This document shows, in pieces, positions 1-8,210 of a stretch of 64,000 bases of DNA. Each line of letters opens with the position of its first letter. Positions within the stretch are counted from its first letter, which is position 1. A program made the position numbers and the translations under genes. The notes under the pieces are model-generated. The model did no database searches. It was not told the DNA's origin and was given only the letters and a program-made list of their open reading frames with translations. Origin of the DNA: Rhizobium sp. Leaf453 (GTDB taxonomy: Bacteria; Pseudomonadota; Alphaproteobacteria; Rhizobiales; Rhizobiaceae); assembly GCF_001425605.1 (NCBI RefSeq), contig NZ_LMRG01000031.1:124001-188000 (forward strand). Reading direction: 5' to 3'.

Positions 1-516
1 GGTAGCGCCGCACTGGCTGGCATCGAGCGCGTTGAGCAGAACCAGGCGAGCGTCATCGACCCAGCAATCGGAATATTCGAAGGCCTTGCGGTAATCCGCC
101 TTGATCGGCGCCCCTTCCGGGGCGGTCCTGAGATTGAGCGTTCGCGTGCCCGGCAGTCGCTTGCGGCCACCCAGATGATCGTAGAGGAACAGCCCGAGAC
201 GGACGAGCCAGGCGGGCCGGTCGGACGAACTGTGGGGGAGGACGAAGCGCATCGGCCAGATGATGTGCGGCGCGGATTCGAGCAAAACCTCTCGCTCGAT
301 CAACGCTTCCCGCACGAGCCGGAATTCGTAATATTCGAGATAGCGCAACCCGCCATGAACCAGCTTGCCGGAGCGCGAACTGGTGCCCTGCGCGAGGTCG
401 TCCTTCTCGCAGAGGACGACGGACATACCGCGTCCTGCCGCGTCACGGGCGATGCCGGCGCCATTGACGCCACCGCCAATGATGAACAGATCGACGACAC
501 CAGCCCCGTTGTTCAC
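1..516 (-). CDS. FAD-dependent glycerol-3-phosphate dehydrogenase family protein (GlpD/EryB-like), 3' end outside window
   Basis: N-terminal 172 residues of a membrane-associated flavoprotein that would oxidise a polyol phosphate to a ketose phosphate and pass electrons to quinone. The dinucleotide-binding fold is clear: IIGGGVNGAGIARDAAGRG near residues 11-29, then CEKDDLAQGTSSRSGKLVHG and GLRYLEYYEF, all typical of GlpD. The GTG start at 516 is preceded by an AGGGAGA ribosome-binding site. The gene runs off the left edge. It lies downstream of, and on the same strand as, a kinase, aldolase and dehydrogenase operon, but an interspersed palindromic repeat separates it from the aldolase gene. 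The context makes an EryB-like polyol-phosphate dehydrogenase as likely as true GlpD; the substrate cannot be read from this fragment. Confidence 0.85.
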   Translation of the reverse strand, partial: MNNGAGVVDLFIIGGGVNGAGIARDAAGRGMSVVLCEKDDLAQGTSSRSGKLVHGGLRYLEYYEFRLVREALIEREVLLESAPHIIWPMRFVLPHSSSDRPAWLVRLGLFLYDHLGGRKRLPGTRTLNLRTAPEGAPIKADYRKAFEYSDCWVDDARLVLLNALDASQCGAT

Positions 517-582
517 GACTGCTTCTCCCTGCTTTTCCGCACAGTTCCGTCTCTCCCGGTCACTCGTCAGTCCCCACACTCT

Positions 583-700
583 CCGTCATCCTCGGCCTTG
601 AGCCGGGGATCCAGCGGCGCTGCGTCTGCGGCGCCAAAGACTCCTCCCACGCGACAGACGTCGCGTGGGAGGATTCCTGTGACAAGCACAGGAATGACGG
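583..700. repeat. Interspersed palindromic repeat element (rhizobial type)
   Basis: A 118-bp intergenic element bounded by inverted CCGTCAT (583-589) and ATGACGG (694-700). It contains three stem-loops: a weak one at 591-608, a perfect 14-bp stem at 642-673 with an AGAC loop, and a perfect 9-bp stem at 673-695 (ATTCCTGTG / CACAGGAAT). The modular hairpins and the motifs GGATTCCTGTGACAAGCACA and GGGGATCCAG are what I know from repeated intergenic elements of Rhizobium and Agrobacterium. No second copy was noticed in this window. In either orientation it could act as a transcript-processing or termination structure between the aldolase and the GlpD-like gene. Confidence 0.75.
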
Positions 701-724
701 AGGAAAGGCCAGCGAGCCGTGCAG

Positions 725-1396
725 TCATCGGGACAAACCCTTCTTGCCGCCGTCCTGCAATCCGTAGCTCGCAAACCCTTTCAAGACACCGGCAATCTCC
801 TCTTCCGGGAGCACCACAGGCCCGCCGATCAGCAGGGAGTGGTAATATTGCCTGGCGATCGTCTCAAGCTCGACCGCCGCCCACATCGCCTTGTCGAGGC
901 CCGGGCCGGTCGCGATCATGCCGTGATTGGCCATCAGGCAGGCCGAACGGCCCTCCAGCGCCCGGATGACATTGTCGGACAGTTCCTGCGTGCCGTAGCG
1001 GGCGTAATCGCAGACCCGCACGTCGTTGCCACCGAAGGCGGCGATCATGTAGTGGCAGGCGGGAATGGGCTTGCGGGCGATGGCGAGGATGGTGGCGAAG
1101 GTGGAATGCGTGTGCACCACCGCGCCGATTTCCGGCCGCGCCTTGAGGATATCGCGATGAAAGAGCCATTCGACCGAAGGTTTCTTCGGCCCTTCCCATT
1201 TCGACGCATCCCCCTCGATCGGCATGGAGACGATCATCTCCGGGGTCATTTCGGCATAAGGAATGGCCGACGGCGTGATCAGCATCCGGTCGCCAAACCG
1301 GACGCTGATATTGCCGGATGTGCCCTGATTGAGGCCGCTGGCATTCATGGTACGGCACTGATCGATAATGCTCAGGCGCAGGTCAAGTTCGCTCAT
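725..1396 (-). CDS. Class II aldolase/adducin family protein (FucA/AraD-like)
   Basis: A 223-residue zinc-dependent aldolase or epimerase of the L-fuculose-1-phosphate aldolase / L-ribulose-5-phosphate 4-epimerase family. Visible features are the N-terminal GTSGNISVR phosphate-binding loop (about 26-34), the metal ligands in VVHTHSTFA (about residue 93) and the later NHG motif (about 155). The length matches FucA. The start at 1396 is chosen because GAGGTGG lies directly upstream and it clears the dehydrogenase stop by 10 bp; an upstream in-frame ATG at 1477 would overlap that gene and lacks support. It is co-directional with the kinase and dehydrogenase. In this setting it may cleave a ketose phosphate to dihydroxyacetone phosphate plus an aldehyde, which is inferred from context. 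Confidence 0.88.
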   Translation of the reverse strand: MSELDLRLSIIDQCRTMNASGLNQGTSGNISVRFGDRMLITPSAIPYAEMTPEMIVSMPIEGDASKWEGPKKPSVEWLFHRDILKARPEIGAVVHTHSTFATILAIARKPIPACHYMIAAFGGNDVRVCDYARYGTQELSDNVIRALEGRSACLMANHGMIATGPGLDKAMWAAVELETIARQYYHSLLIGGPVVLPEEEIAGVLKGFASYGLQDGGKKGLSR

Positions 1397-1406
1397 CAGA
1401 CCCACC

Positions 1407-2444
1407 TCAGCACGGATTGACCGGCGGCAGGCCGGCAATGTAGCGGCGCACTTCCTCGGCGGCCATTTCGGCGGCATAGGTGACGGTGCGTACCGAGGCG
1501 CCGGCGATATGCGGGGTCAAAGTGACGTTCGGAAGCTGCAGCAATGGCCAGTCGGCCGGCACCGGCTCGATGGCGAATGTTTCCAGCATGGCTGAGGACA
1601 GAGGGCCATTCACCAGCGCCTCGTACAACGCGTCATAATCGACCAGCGGACCGCGCGCCGTGTTCACGAAAATCGCGCCCGGTTTCATTTTCGCGAACGA
1701 TGCGGCGTTCATGATCCCGCGCGTCTCCTCGGTCACGCGTGGATGCAGGGTGACGACATCGGAGCGCGACAACAGGTCATCGAGATCGACATGCTCGACA
1801 CCGGCATTACGATCATCCGCCGAGAGCTGGACATAGGGATCGTGCACCAGGACCTTTGTCCCGAAGGCCCGCAGCAGCCGCACCACCTTCGTGCCGATAT
1901 TGCCGTAGCCGACCACACCGACGGTCATCTCCGAGAGTTCGCGGCCGGTCTTGTCGGCCCGGTAAAGTTCACCGCGCCACTCGCCCTTGCGCAGGGATTC
2001 ATGGCCGGTGCGGATCAGACGGGTTTCGGCGAGAATTGCCCCCAGCGTGAACTCCGCTACGGCACTCGCATTGCGACCAGGTGTATTGACGACGAGAACA
2101 TCATTTTCGCGCGCCGCCTTCATATCGACATTGACCGGCCCGCCGCGCGATACCGCCACGAATTTCAGGTCCGGCAGGCGCTCGAAAATGCCGCGCGAGA
2201 ACGGCGCAAGCTGCGTGATCACCAGCTCGGCATCACCAACGAATTCGACGATATCATCGGCCTTGCCCATATATTCCTTGAGGCCGTCCATGCCCTCGAC
2301 GGCATAGCCGTGCTCCATCGGTTCATCCGGCCAGGGCTGTTCGAGAAGGCGGATGTCATGCCCATCGCCGCAGGCCTCGACGATCTTGTCGCGGAAGACG
2401 GTCGGCAGCATGAACCGGTCTCCGATGATGGCGATTTTCTTCAT
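1407..2444 (-). CDS. D-isomer-specific 2-hydroxyacid dehydrogenase (NAD-binding)
   Basis: A 345-residue cytosolic oxidoreductase of the phosphoglycerate / glyoxylate reductase family. The Rossmann motif VGVVGYGNIGTKVVRLL is near residue 175, the NAD acidic residue follows in VHDPYVQL, the catalytic Arg is in the NTARGPLVDYDAL segment (about 260), and the Glu/His pair lies in ETFAIEP and LTPHIAG (about 290-315). The start ATG overlaps the kinase stop by 4 bp (2441-2444), so the two are translationally coupled. Its partner in a kinase, dehydrogenase and aldolase operon is unusual. It may reduce or oxidise a short hydroxyacid released after aldol cleavage, but the substrate cannot be deduced. 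Confidence 0.88.
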   Translation of the reverse strand: MKKIAIIGDRFMLPTVFRDKIVEACGDGHDIRLLEQPWPDEPMEHGYAVEGMDGLKEYMGKADDIVEFVGDAELVITQLAPFSRGIFERLPDLKFVAVSRGGPVNVDMKAARENDVLVVNTPGRNASAVAEFTLGAILAETRLIRTGHESLRKGEWRGELYRADKTGRELSEMTVGVVGYGNIGTKVVRLLRAFGTKVLVHDPYVQLSADDRNAGVEHVDLDDLLSRSDVVTLHPRVTEETRGIMNAASFAKMKPGAIFVNTARGPLVDYDALYEALVNGPLSSAMLETFAIEPVPADWPLLQLPNVTLTPHIAGASVRTVTYAAEMAAEEVRRYIAGLPPVNPC

Positions 2445-4018
2445 TGCGGTTTTTCCTGTTCAGGGGACTGCCCGGCACCTTGGGAGAGGGAATGCCAGAC
2501 AGGTCGAAGTGCCAGGCGTGATTGCCTGTAGGTGGGAAAGATGGACTCGAAACGGGCGGTGAGATCGGCGTCGGCGGGCTCGGTTTGCCGCTGGTAGGGC
2601 GTCACCCATTCCTGGACGCAATCCGCCATCGAGCCATATATGCCGAGCGAGACAGCGGCAATCATCGCGGCACCGGCAGCGCCCGCCTCCTCCCGCTCGC
2701 TGGTCTGGACGGAGCAACCCAAGGCCCCGCCGAGGATCCGGCGCAGGGAGGCGCTGCGCGCCGCGCCACCCGTCAGGCGGATGCGCGAGGGAAGCGGTCC
2801 CATCTCGGCGTAACAATCCCGCGCGGCCATGGCCAGACCGTTGAACACGGCGCGAACCATGTCGGCAAAGCCATGCCCGACATCGAGCCCGACGAAGGAC
2901 GCACGCGCCGTGGCATCGACAAAGGGGCCGCGCTCACCGGCCTCGGAAATATAGGGGTGATAGATCAGCGAGGTTTCCTTCGCCTCGGCCAGCCAGCCCT
3001 CGACATGGCCGAGCAGTTCGGATTTGCTTTTCTCGACACCCATGCCTTTCAGCACGCTTGCTGCAAGCGAAAGGACCCAGTCGATGTTCAACGTCGCGGC
3101 CATGTTCGATTGCATCTGAGCATAGGCGCCCGGGATCGGCATGCACATCGTGTAGCCCGTCAGATCGCTGTTCAACCGCACGTCATCCGCACCGGTCGCC
3201 AGCCGCATGTGCATGCCCGTTGAGCCGATGATGGAGCAGCCCGTATCAATGCCGGGGTCATAGAGGCCGGCGCCAAGAGAGGTGCAGACGACATCGACAT
3301 AACCCAGCACCACGGGCGTGCCGGGCAGAAGGCCCGTCAATGCGGCAGCGCTATCGCTCAGAGCGTGCCGCGTCACCGCGCCATCGACGATCTCCGGCAG
3401 CAGATAGCGTTGCTTGCGCAGGTCGAGAAAGTCGATGACATCGTCGGAGTATTGCCGTGTGCGGAAATTTCCGAAGGTGAAATTCGCCTCGGACGGGTCC
3501 GTCGCCCGCTTGCCCGTCAGCTTGAAATAGAGCCAGTCCTTGCAGTGGAATCCGGTGGTGGCGCCGGTGAGCATTTCGGGCGCATTGTCGAGGATCCAGC
3601 GCAGTTGCGATCCCATCTGGCAGGCGGCAAGACCAGAACCGGTATGGGAAAAGCGGGCGGCGTCGCCGCTGTCGGCCCGCAGCCGCTCGACGGTATCGCC
3701 GGCACGGGCATCGAGCCAGAGCCAGCCCTTGCCGACAGGCTCGCCTTGTCCATCGATCAGCCAGGTGCCGTCGCCTTGCGCCGTCACGGAGATCGCGGCG
3801 ACCCGGCTTGCCAGGTTTTCGACCTTCCCGGCGAGGTCGGAAAGCGTCTTGGCTGCGTCCCTCCAGGTCCGGTTGAGGTCCTGGACGACGCCCTTGCCGC
3901 CCTCGCTCTCATAGCTGTTCGGGATCGCGCAGGCGGCAATCTGGCGGCCGCCGAGATCAAAGGCGACCGACTTGATGACGGAGGTTCCCGCATCGATCCC
4001 GATCAGGATATCGCGCAT
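2441..4018 (-). CDS. FGGY-family carbohydrate kinase, erythritol-kinase-like
   Basis: A 525-residue sugar or polyol kinase that phosphorylates the substrate imported by the adjoining transporter. It opens with the FGGY phosphate-1 loop IGIDAGTSVIKSVAFDL (residues about 6-22). VTAQGDGTWLID and WLWLDARAG follow, and the C-terminal ATP-binding segment is RLTGGAARSASLRRIL (about 418). The N-terminus and the GDGTWLID segment resemble what I remember of Brucella EryA more than glycerol or xylulose kinases. AI-2 kinases (LsrK) are more distant relatives and a weaker alternative. The start overlaps the ATPase stop by 1 bp and its stop overlaps the dehydrogenase start by 4 bp, so it is tightly coupled in the operon. 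Confidence 0.85.
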   Translation of the reverse strand: MRDILIGIDAGTSVIKSVAFDLGGRQIAACAIPNSYESEGGKGVVQDLNRTWRDAAKTLSDLAGKVENLASRVAAISVTAQGDGTWLIDGQGEPVGKGWLWLDARAGDTVERLRADSGDAARFSHTGSGLAACQMGSQLRWILDNAPEMLTGATTGFHCKDWLYFKLTGKRATDPSEANFTFGNFRTRQYSDDVIDFLDLRKQRYLLPEIVDGAVTRHALSDSAAALTGLLPGTPVVLGYVDVVCTSLGAGLYDPGIDTGCSIIGSTGMHMRLATGADDVRLNSDLTGYTMCMPIPGAYAQMQSNMAATLNIDWVLSLAASVLKGMGVEKSKSELLGHVEGWLAEAKETSLIYHPYISEAGERGPFVDATARASFVGLDVGHGFADMVRAVFNGLAMAARDCYAEMGPLPSRIRLTGGAARSASLRRILGGALGCSVQTSEREEAGAAGAAMIAAVSLGIYGSMADCVQEWVTPYQRQTEPADADLTARFESIFPTYRQSRLALRPVWHSLSQGAGQSPEQEKPQ

Positions 4019-5142
4019 CAGGCAAGCTCCTGCCCGTGGCTGATGGCCTTGCCGCTGTCACCGTCGAAGACATGAAGGCTCGACGGGTCGAGGCGGATGG
4101 CAACGTTCTCACCGATCGCCAGATTGGTGCGGTCATGCTCGACCAGCACCATCGTGCCGCCGGCGAAATCGGTCGCAATGTGCGTCTGGTCGCCGAGCCA
4201 CTGGTTGACCGCGACCCGGGCACCGACACCGCCTTCGCCGCGGCGAACTGCATAGGGCCGAATACCGATCACCACTTTGCTGCGCTTCATCAGTTCGGCC
4301 CGCACCGCCTGCGAAAAATCCGAGGCCTTGTAATCCAGCTTCACGCCCTCGTTCAGCCCGAAGGAGACGGTGTCGTCCGCGCCGGAAACACCGGCGGAAA
4401 ACACGTTCATCGGCGGTTCGCCAACGAAGGTGCCGGTGAAGAGATTGGCCGGCCGTTCCTTGATCATTTGCGGCGTGTCGAACTGCTGCAAAACGCCGCC
4501 TTCCATCACGGCGATCCGGTCGGCAAGCGCGTTGGCTTCCGTCTGGTCATGGGTGACGAGGATGGCGGTCAGGCCGCGTTCCTTGATGAAATGCTTGATG
4601 CGGCCACGCAGCACGGCACGCAATTGCGGCTCCAGTTGCCCCATCGGCTCATCGAGCAGATGCAGATCGGCATCGCGGATCAGCGCCCGGCCGAGCGAAG
4701 CGCGCTGTTGCTGGCCGCCCGAGATCGAACTCGGATAGCGGCCCATGATATCCTCGATCTCCAGCAGTTTGGCGATATCGGACACCTTCTGATCGACGAC
4801 ACTCTGGGAGAGTTTCGAGGCTTTCAGCGCGAAGGCGATGTTTTCGCGCACCGTCAGCGGCGGGTAGAGCGAATAGCCTTCAAAGGCCATGGCGACATTG
4901 CGCTTCACCGGCGCGAAGGTCTGCACCTCCCTGCCCTTCAGCGAAATGGTGCCGCGCGAGACAGGTTCGAAGCCTGCGATCATGCGCAGCGTCGAGGTCT
5001 TGCCGCAGCCAGAAGATCCCAGAAGCGCGATGATCTCGCCCTTCCTGATATCCATGTTCAGGCTCTTGACGGCATGGACGCCATGGTCGATCGGGCCGTA
5101 GAACTTGTCGACGCCCTTGATGAGCAGTGCGGTCTCGCTCAT
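4018..5142 (-). CDS. Sugar ABC transporter ATP-binding protein (CUT1), catalytically competent partner
   Basis: A 374-residue MalK/UgpC-type ATPase energising the importer encoded upstream. It has Walker A GSSGCGKT (about 42-49), signature SISGGQQQR, Walker B HLLDEPMGQLE and the switch histidine in VTHDQ, then a C-terminal TOBE-like region. The usual Q-loop (FQSYALYP) reads FEGYSLYP, so its Gln is Glu. It overlaps the second ATPase by 4 bp and the kinase by 1 bp. Two different ATPase genes in one CUT1 operon match the arrangement of the rhizobial glycerol importer GlpST. That points to a heterodimer in which this subunit carries the intact His switch. Confidence 0.88.
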   Translation of the reverse strand: MSETALLIKGVDKFYGPIDHGVHAVKSLNMDIRKGEIIALLGSSGCGKTSTLRMIAGFEPVSRGTISLKGREVQTFAPVKRNVAMAFEGYSLYPPLTVRENIAFALKASKLSQSVVDQKVSDIAKLLEIEDIMGRYPSSISGGQQQRASLGRALIRDADLHLLDEPMGQLEPQLRAVLRGRIKHFIKERGLTAILVTHDQTEANALADRIAVMEGGVLQQFDTPQMIKERPANLFTGTFVGEPPMNVFSAGVSGADDTVSFGLNEGVKLDYKASDFSQAVRAELMKRSKVVIGIRPYAVRRGEGGVGARVAVNQWLGDQTHIATDFAGGTMVLVEHDRTNLAIGENVAIRLDPSSLHVFDGDSGKAISHGQELA

Positions 5143-6257
5143 GCCGCTTCTCCATTGTGGGACAGTGATGTGGCGGTCGAGCGGATCAGGGCGCCGCTTG
5201 CCTTGTCGAACAGGAAAGCCGCCTTGCCGTTGACGGCGATGTGGGCCGGGCCGGAGGTCGGCCCCGGCGTCCCGGCCGGCCGCGAGACGAGAATTTCACG
5301 GTTACGTACGGTCAACACCAACGTCACGGTCTTTTCATTGAGCGGTGTCTCCGCCTCCACCGTCACCGGGATCGCACCGGCCGCGCCAGCCTCGGTGAAG
5401 GTGATCGATTCCGGGCGCAGCCCCAGGACGCAGATCTGTCCGACCACGCTTGCCGGCATGCCAGGGAGCGATACCTTCACATTCGACAGTTCGACATAAA
5501 CCCCATCCGCGCCGCCCCTTGGCGTCACATCCAGCAGGTTGATCGTCGGGTCGCCGAACAGCCGGGCGATCTCGATATCCGCCGGCGTGTTGTAGATATC
5601 CGCTGGCGTACCGATCTGACGGATACGCCCCTGCGACATGACGGCGATACGGTCACCCAGCGCCATCGCTTCCTTGTAATCCTGCGTCACATAAACGACG
5701 GTCGCACCCTGCGTGGCCAAAAGACGAGGCAATTCGAGACGCATCTCGAACCGCAGCTTGGCATCAACGTTGCGCAATGGGTCGTCCAGAAGCAGCAGCG
5801 GCGGCGAGCCGACGAGCGCGCGGGCGAGCGCCGTGCGCTGCTTCTGCCCGTTCGACAGGGCTTTCGGATGATGCGTCAGGACGTGGTCGATTTTCAGGAG
5901 TTTCGCCACCTTCTGTACCCCTGCAGCAATCGCATCCTTGGTCGAGCGGGTTGCGGTGAGCGGGCTGGCGATGTTGTCGAAGGCACTCATGTGCGGAAAC
6001 AGCGCGAAATTCTGGAAGGCCATGCCGATGCCGCGATGTTCGGCATCGATATCGGCGACATCCTCGCCGCCGATCAGGATCTGGCCTTCGTCGGGATCGA
6101 TCACGCCTGCCACCAGCCGCAACAGGACAGTCTTGCCGGCACCGGAGGGGCCGAAGAGTACCAGGGTTTCGCCATCGGCGACATCGAGTGAGAGGCCGTC
6201 GAGAACCGTGTTGGTCTTGTAGCGCTTGGTGATGTTCTTGAGCTGAAGTGTCGTCAT
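5139..6257 (-). CDS. Sugar ABC transporter ATP-binding protein (CUT1), degenerate partner
   Basis: A 372-residue MalK-type ATPase. Walker A GPSGAGKT is intact, and the Q-loop FQNFALFPHM is canonical. Three catalytic motifs are altered: the signature is LSNGQKQR (Gly to Asn), Walker B ends LLLLDDPLRNVD (catalytic Glu to Asp), and the switch region is YVTQDYKEAM (His to Gln). A TOBE-like regulatory domain follows from about residue 240. It overlaps the neighbouring ATPase gene by 4 bp and follows the permease by 3 bp. I infer an asymmetric heterodimer with one strong and one weak ATP site, as in other importers with paired unequal ATPases. Confidence 0.87.
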   Translation of the reverse strand: MTTLQLKNITKRYKTNTVLDGLSLDVADGETLVLFGPSGAGKTVLLRLVAGVIDPDEGQILIGGEDVADIDAEHRGIGMAFQNFALFPHMSAFDNIASPLTATRSTKDAIAAGVQKVAKLLKIDHVLTHHPKALSNGQKQRTALARALVGSPPLLLLDDPLRNVDAKLRFEMRLELPRLLATQGATVVYVTQDYKEAMALGDRIAVMSQGRIRQIGTPADIYNTPADIEIARLFGDPTINLLDVTPRGGADGVYVELSNVKVSLPGMPASVVGQICVLGLRPESITFTEAGAAGAIPVTVEAETPLNEKTVTLVLTVRNREILVSRPAGTPGPTSGPAHIAVNGKAAFLFDKASGALIRSTATSLSHNGEAA

Positions 6258-6260
6258 GAA

Positions 6261-7118
6261 TTATCCCTTCACCGCGCCGAGCGACAGACCCTCGACGAGA
6301 TAGCGCTGGGCATAGAGTGCAAGTGCAAGCGTCGGCGCGACAGACAGCACGATGGCCGAGGCGATCTGACCGTACTGGATGCCCGAGGATGTCACGAAGG
6401 CAAGCGCCCCCACCGTCACCGGCTGCTTGTCCGCAGAAGCCAGCACCAGCGCGAAGACGAAATTGTTCCAGGCGAAGATGAAGGCGAGCAGGCCGGCGGC
6501 AGCGATCCCGGGACCGGCCAGCGGCAGCGCGATCTTGCGGAAGGTCGCAAACCAGGTGTGGCCGGCAATGCGGTAGGCATATTCCACATCGGCCGAGATA
6601 TCCTCGAAATAGCCGCGCACGATCCAGAGAATGAGCGGCAGGCAGATCAGCTGATAGACCCAGATCAGACCGAAATAGGTGTCCGACAGGCCGAGCCACT
6701 GGAAATACTGGGTCAGCGGCAGCAGCACCAGCAGCGGCGGCGCGAAGCGGAAGGACAAAAGCGTGAAGGCAATATCTTCCGATCCCTTGAACTTGTGGCG
6801 GGCAAAGGCATAGGCGGCGGGAACGCCGAGCACCAGCGCCAACGCAACTGATGTCACCGACAGGAAGATCGAGTTGCCGAGATTGCGCATGAAGGCGATG
6901 TCGAGCGAGCCTGCCGCCGTCGTCAGCTTGCCGGTGATCAGCGCCGCATAGTTCGACAGGGTCGGCGTGAACACAATGGACGGCGGGATCGCCAGGATCG
7001 TTTCGTTCGTCTGGAACGACATCAGGAAGATCCAGAAGATCGGAAACATGAAGAAGACAACGACGAGGGTCAGCGCGATCAGGCGCAGCGTGCGTTCGAG
7101 CGTGGATGTGTTTTCCAT
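6261..7118 (-). CDS. Sugar ABC transporter permease (MalG type)
   Basis: A 285-residue inner-membrane permease with six predicted membrane segments. The first is LIALTLVVVFFMFPIFWIFL. The EAA-type coupling helix is near AYRIAGHTWFATFRKIALPL, where MalG proteins contact the ATPase. The start at 7118 is preferred because GAGGAAAAG sits just upstream; an earlier ATG at 7142 lies inside the previous gene. It is the second of the paired permeases and is followed after 3 bp by the degenerate ATPase. The GlpQ-like position in a two-ATPase operon supports uptake of a small polyol. Confidence 0.88.
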   Translation of the reverse strand: MENTSTLERTLRLIALTLVVVFFMFPIFWIFLMSFQTNETILAIPPSIVFTPTLSNYAALITGKLTTAAGSLDIAFMRNLGNSIFLSVTSVALALVLGVPAAYAFARHKFKGSEDIAFTLLSFRFAPPLLVLLPLTQYFQWLGLSDTYFGLIWVYQLICLPLILWIVRGYFEDISADVEYAYRIAGHTWFATFRKIALPLAGPGIAAAGLLAFIFAWNNFVFALVLASADKQPVTVGALAFVTSSGIQYGQIASAIVLSVAPTLALALYAQRYLVEGLSLGAVKG

Positions 7119-7128
7119 GGTCTTTTCC

Positions 7129-8052
7129 TCACGCTTCGCCACGGGCGCGTTCGCGCAGCCGCAGCCAGTTCTTGATGAACACGTTCGACAGGAAATATGT
7201 GATCGCCCAAAGGATCACCATCAGCGCCGCCGAGCGGCCGACATTGGTCGACTGGAAGAAGTTCAGATAGGCCTCGACCTGGAAGACCGTCAGCGTATTG
7301 CCGGGGCCGCCTTGGGTCATCGCATAGATGATGTCGAATTGCTGGATGCTGTCGAGCAGGCGAAACAGCGTCGCCGTCAGGATATACGGCGTCAGCATCG
7401 GCAAAGTGATGCGGAAGAACACGAAGGTGCGCGGCACGCCGTCGAGCGCCGCCGCCTCGAACGGCTGCGTCGGCAGGGAGCGCAGGCCAGCCAGCAGCAG
7501 GATCATGATGAAGGGCGTATAGACCCAGATATCGACGAGAACGACCGTCAGCAGCGCCGTGCTCGGTGACGACGCCCAACGGAAATCGTGAAGCCCGATC
7601 TGGCTCGCAAGATAGCTGAGGATGCCGAAGCTCGGATTGGTCATCAGCTTCCACATCAACGCGGCCAGTGCCGGCGCGATCATCAGTGGCAGCAGAAGCA
7701 TGATCGAGATGAAATTGTTGACCGTCGAGCGGCGTTGAAGGAGCAGCGCGATCCCAAGACCCAGCAACAGTTCCAGCGTCACGGTCAGGCCGGCATAGAG
7801 CAGCGACACTTTCAGCGTGTTCCAGAAGGCCGGGTCGGTGAAGAAGTTGAGGTAGTTCTCACCCCAGTTGAACTGCCGCGCCCATGGCTGGCTGAGGCGA
7901 TAGCGCTGGAAGGAATAGATCACCGCCGTGATGAAGGGGATGAGAATGCCGATACAGACGAGCAATGCCGGCAGGCTCAACACATAGGGCAACATTTTCC
8001 GGCTGATGCGGAAACCGGAGGCCGGCTTGCGGAGGGTTGCTGTGGAAGCCAT
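7129..8052 (-). CDS. Sugar ABC transporter permease (MalF type)
   Basis: A 307-residue inner-membrane permease. It starts with a cytoplasmic basic stretch (RKPASGFRISRKML), then the first membrane helix YVLSLPALLVCIGILIPFIT. The coupling region AAALDGVPRTFVFFRITLPM near residue 220 is the usual EAA loop. The start at 8052 follows a GGAG site at good spacing; an upstream ATG at 8115 would add an unsupported 21-residue extension. It pairs with the downstream MalG-type permease, 10 bp away. Confidence 0.88.
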   Translation of the reverse strand: MASTATLRKPASGFRISRKMLPYVLSLPALLVCIGILIPFITAVIYSFQRYRLSQPWARQFNWGENYLNFFTDPAFWNTLKVSLLYAGLTVTLELLLGLGIALLLQRRSTVNNFISIMLLLPLMIAPALAALMWKLMTNPSFGILSYLASQIGLHDFRWASSPSTALLTVVLVDIWVYTPFIMILLLAGLRSLPTQPFEAAALDGVPRTFVFFRITLPMLTPYILTATLFRLLDSIQQFDIIYAMTQGGPGNTLTVFQVEAYLNFFQSTNVGRSAALMVILWAITYFLSNVFIKNWLRLRERARGEA

Positions 8053-8170
8053 GTCGAGCTCCGTTCCTTGTCGTTGAAGAAACCACGCGTGGACCAAGCG
8101 GTAAAGCTCCATCACTAGCCATCGGCATCTCGGTCTGTCTTGAATTGGCCATGAGCCGATCCGTAAGGTC

Positions 8171-8192
8171 GCCCGGCGCCGGAGCGCCGGGC
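8171..8192 (-). other. Hairpin between binding-protein and permease genes
   Basis: A perfect 9-bp stem (GCCCGGCGC / GCGCCGGGC) with a 4-nt loop, 18 bp after the binding-protein stop. It lacks a U-run, so it is better read as a 3'-end stabiliser or partial attenuator. Such a structure would let the binding protein be made in excess over the membrane subunits. Confidence 0.7.
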
Positions 8193-8210
8193 ATCTGCTT
8201 GGGAGGCAGA

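Noticed and set aside
4036..5499. 487-codon open frame on the plus strand
   Set aside because: Antisense to two ABC ATPase genes with intact motifs; composition is low-complexity.
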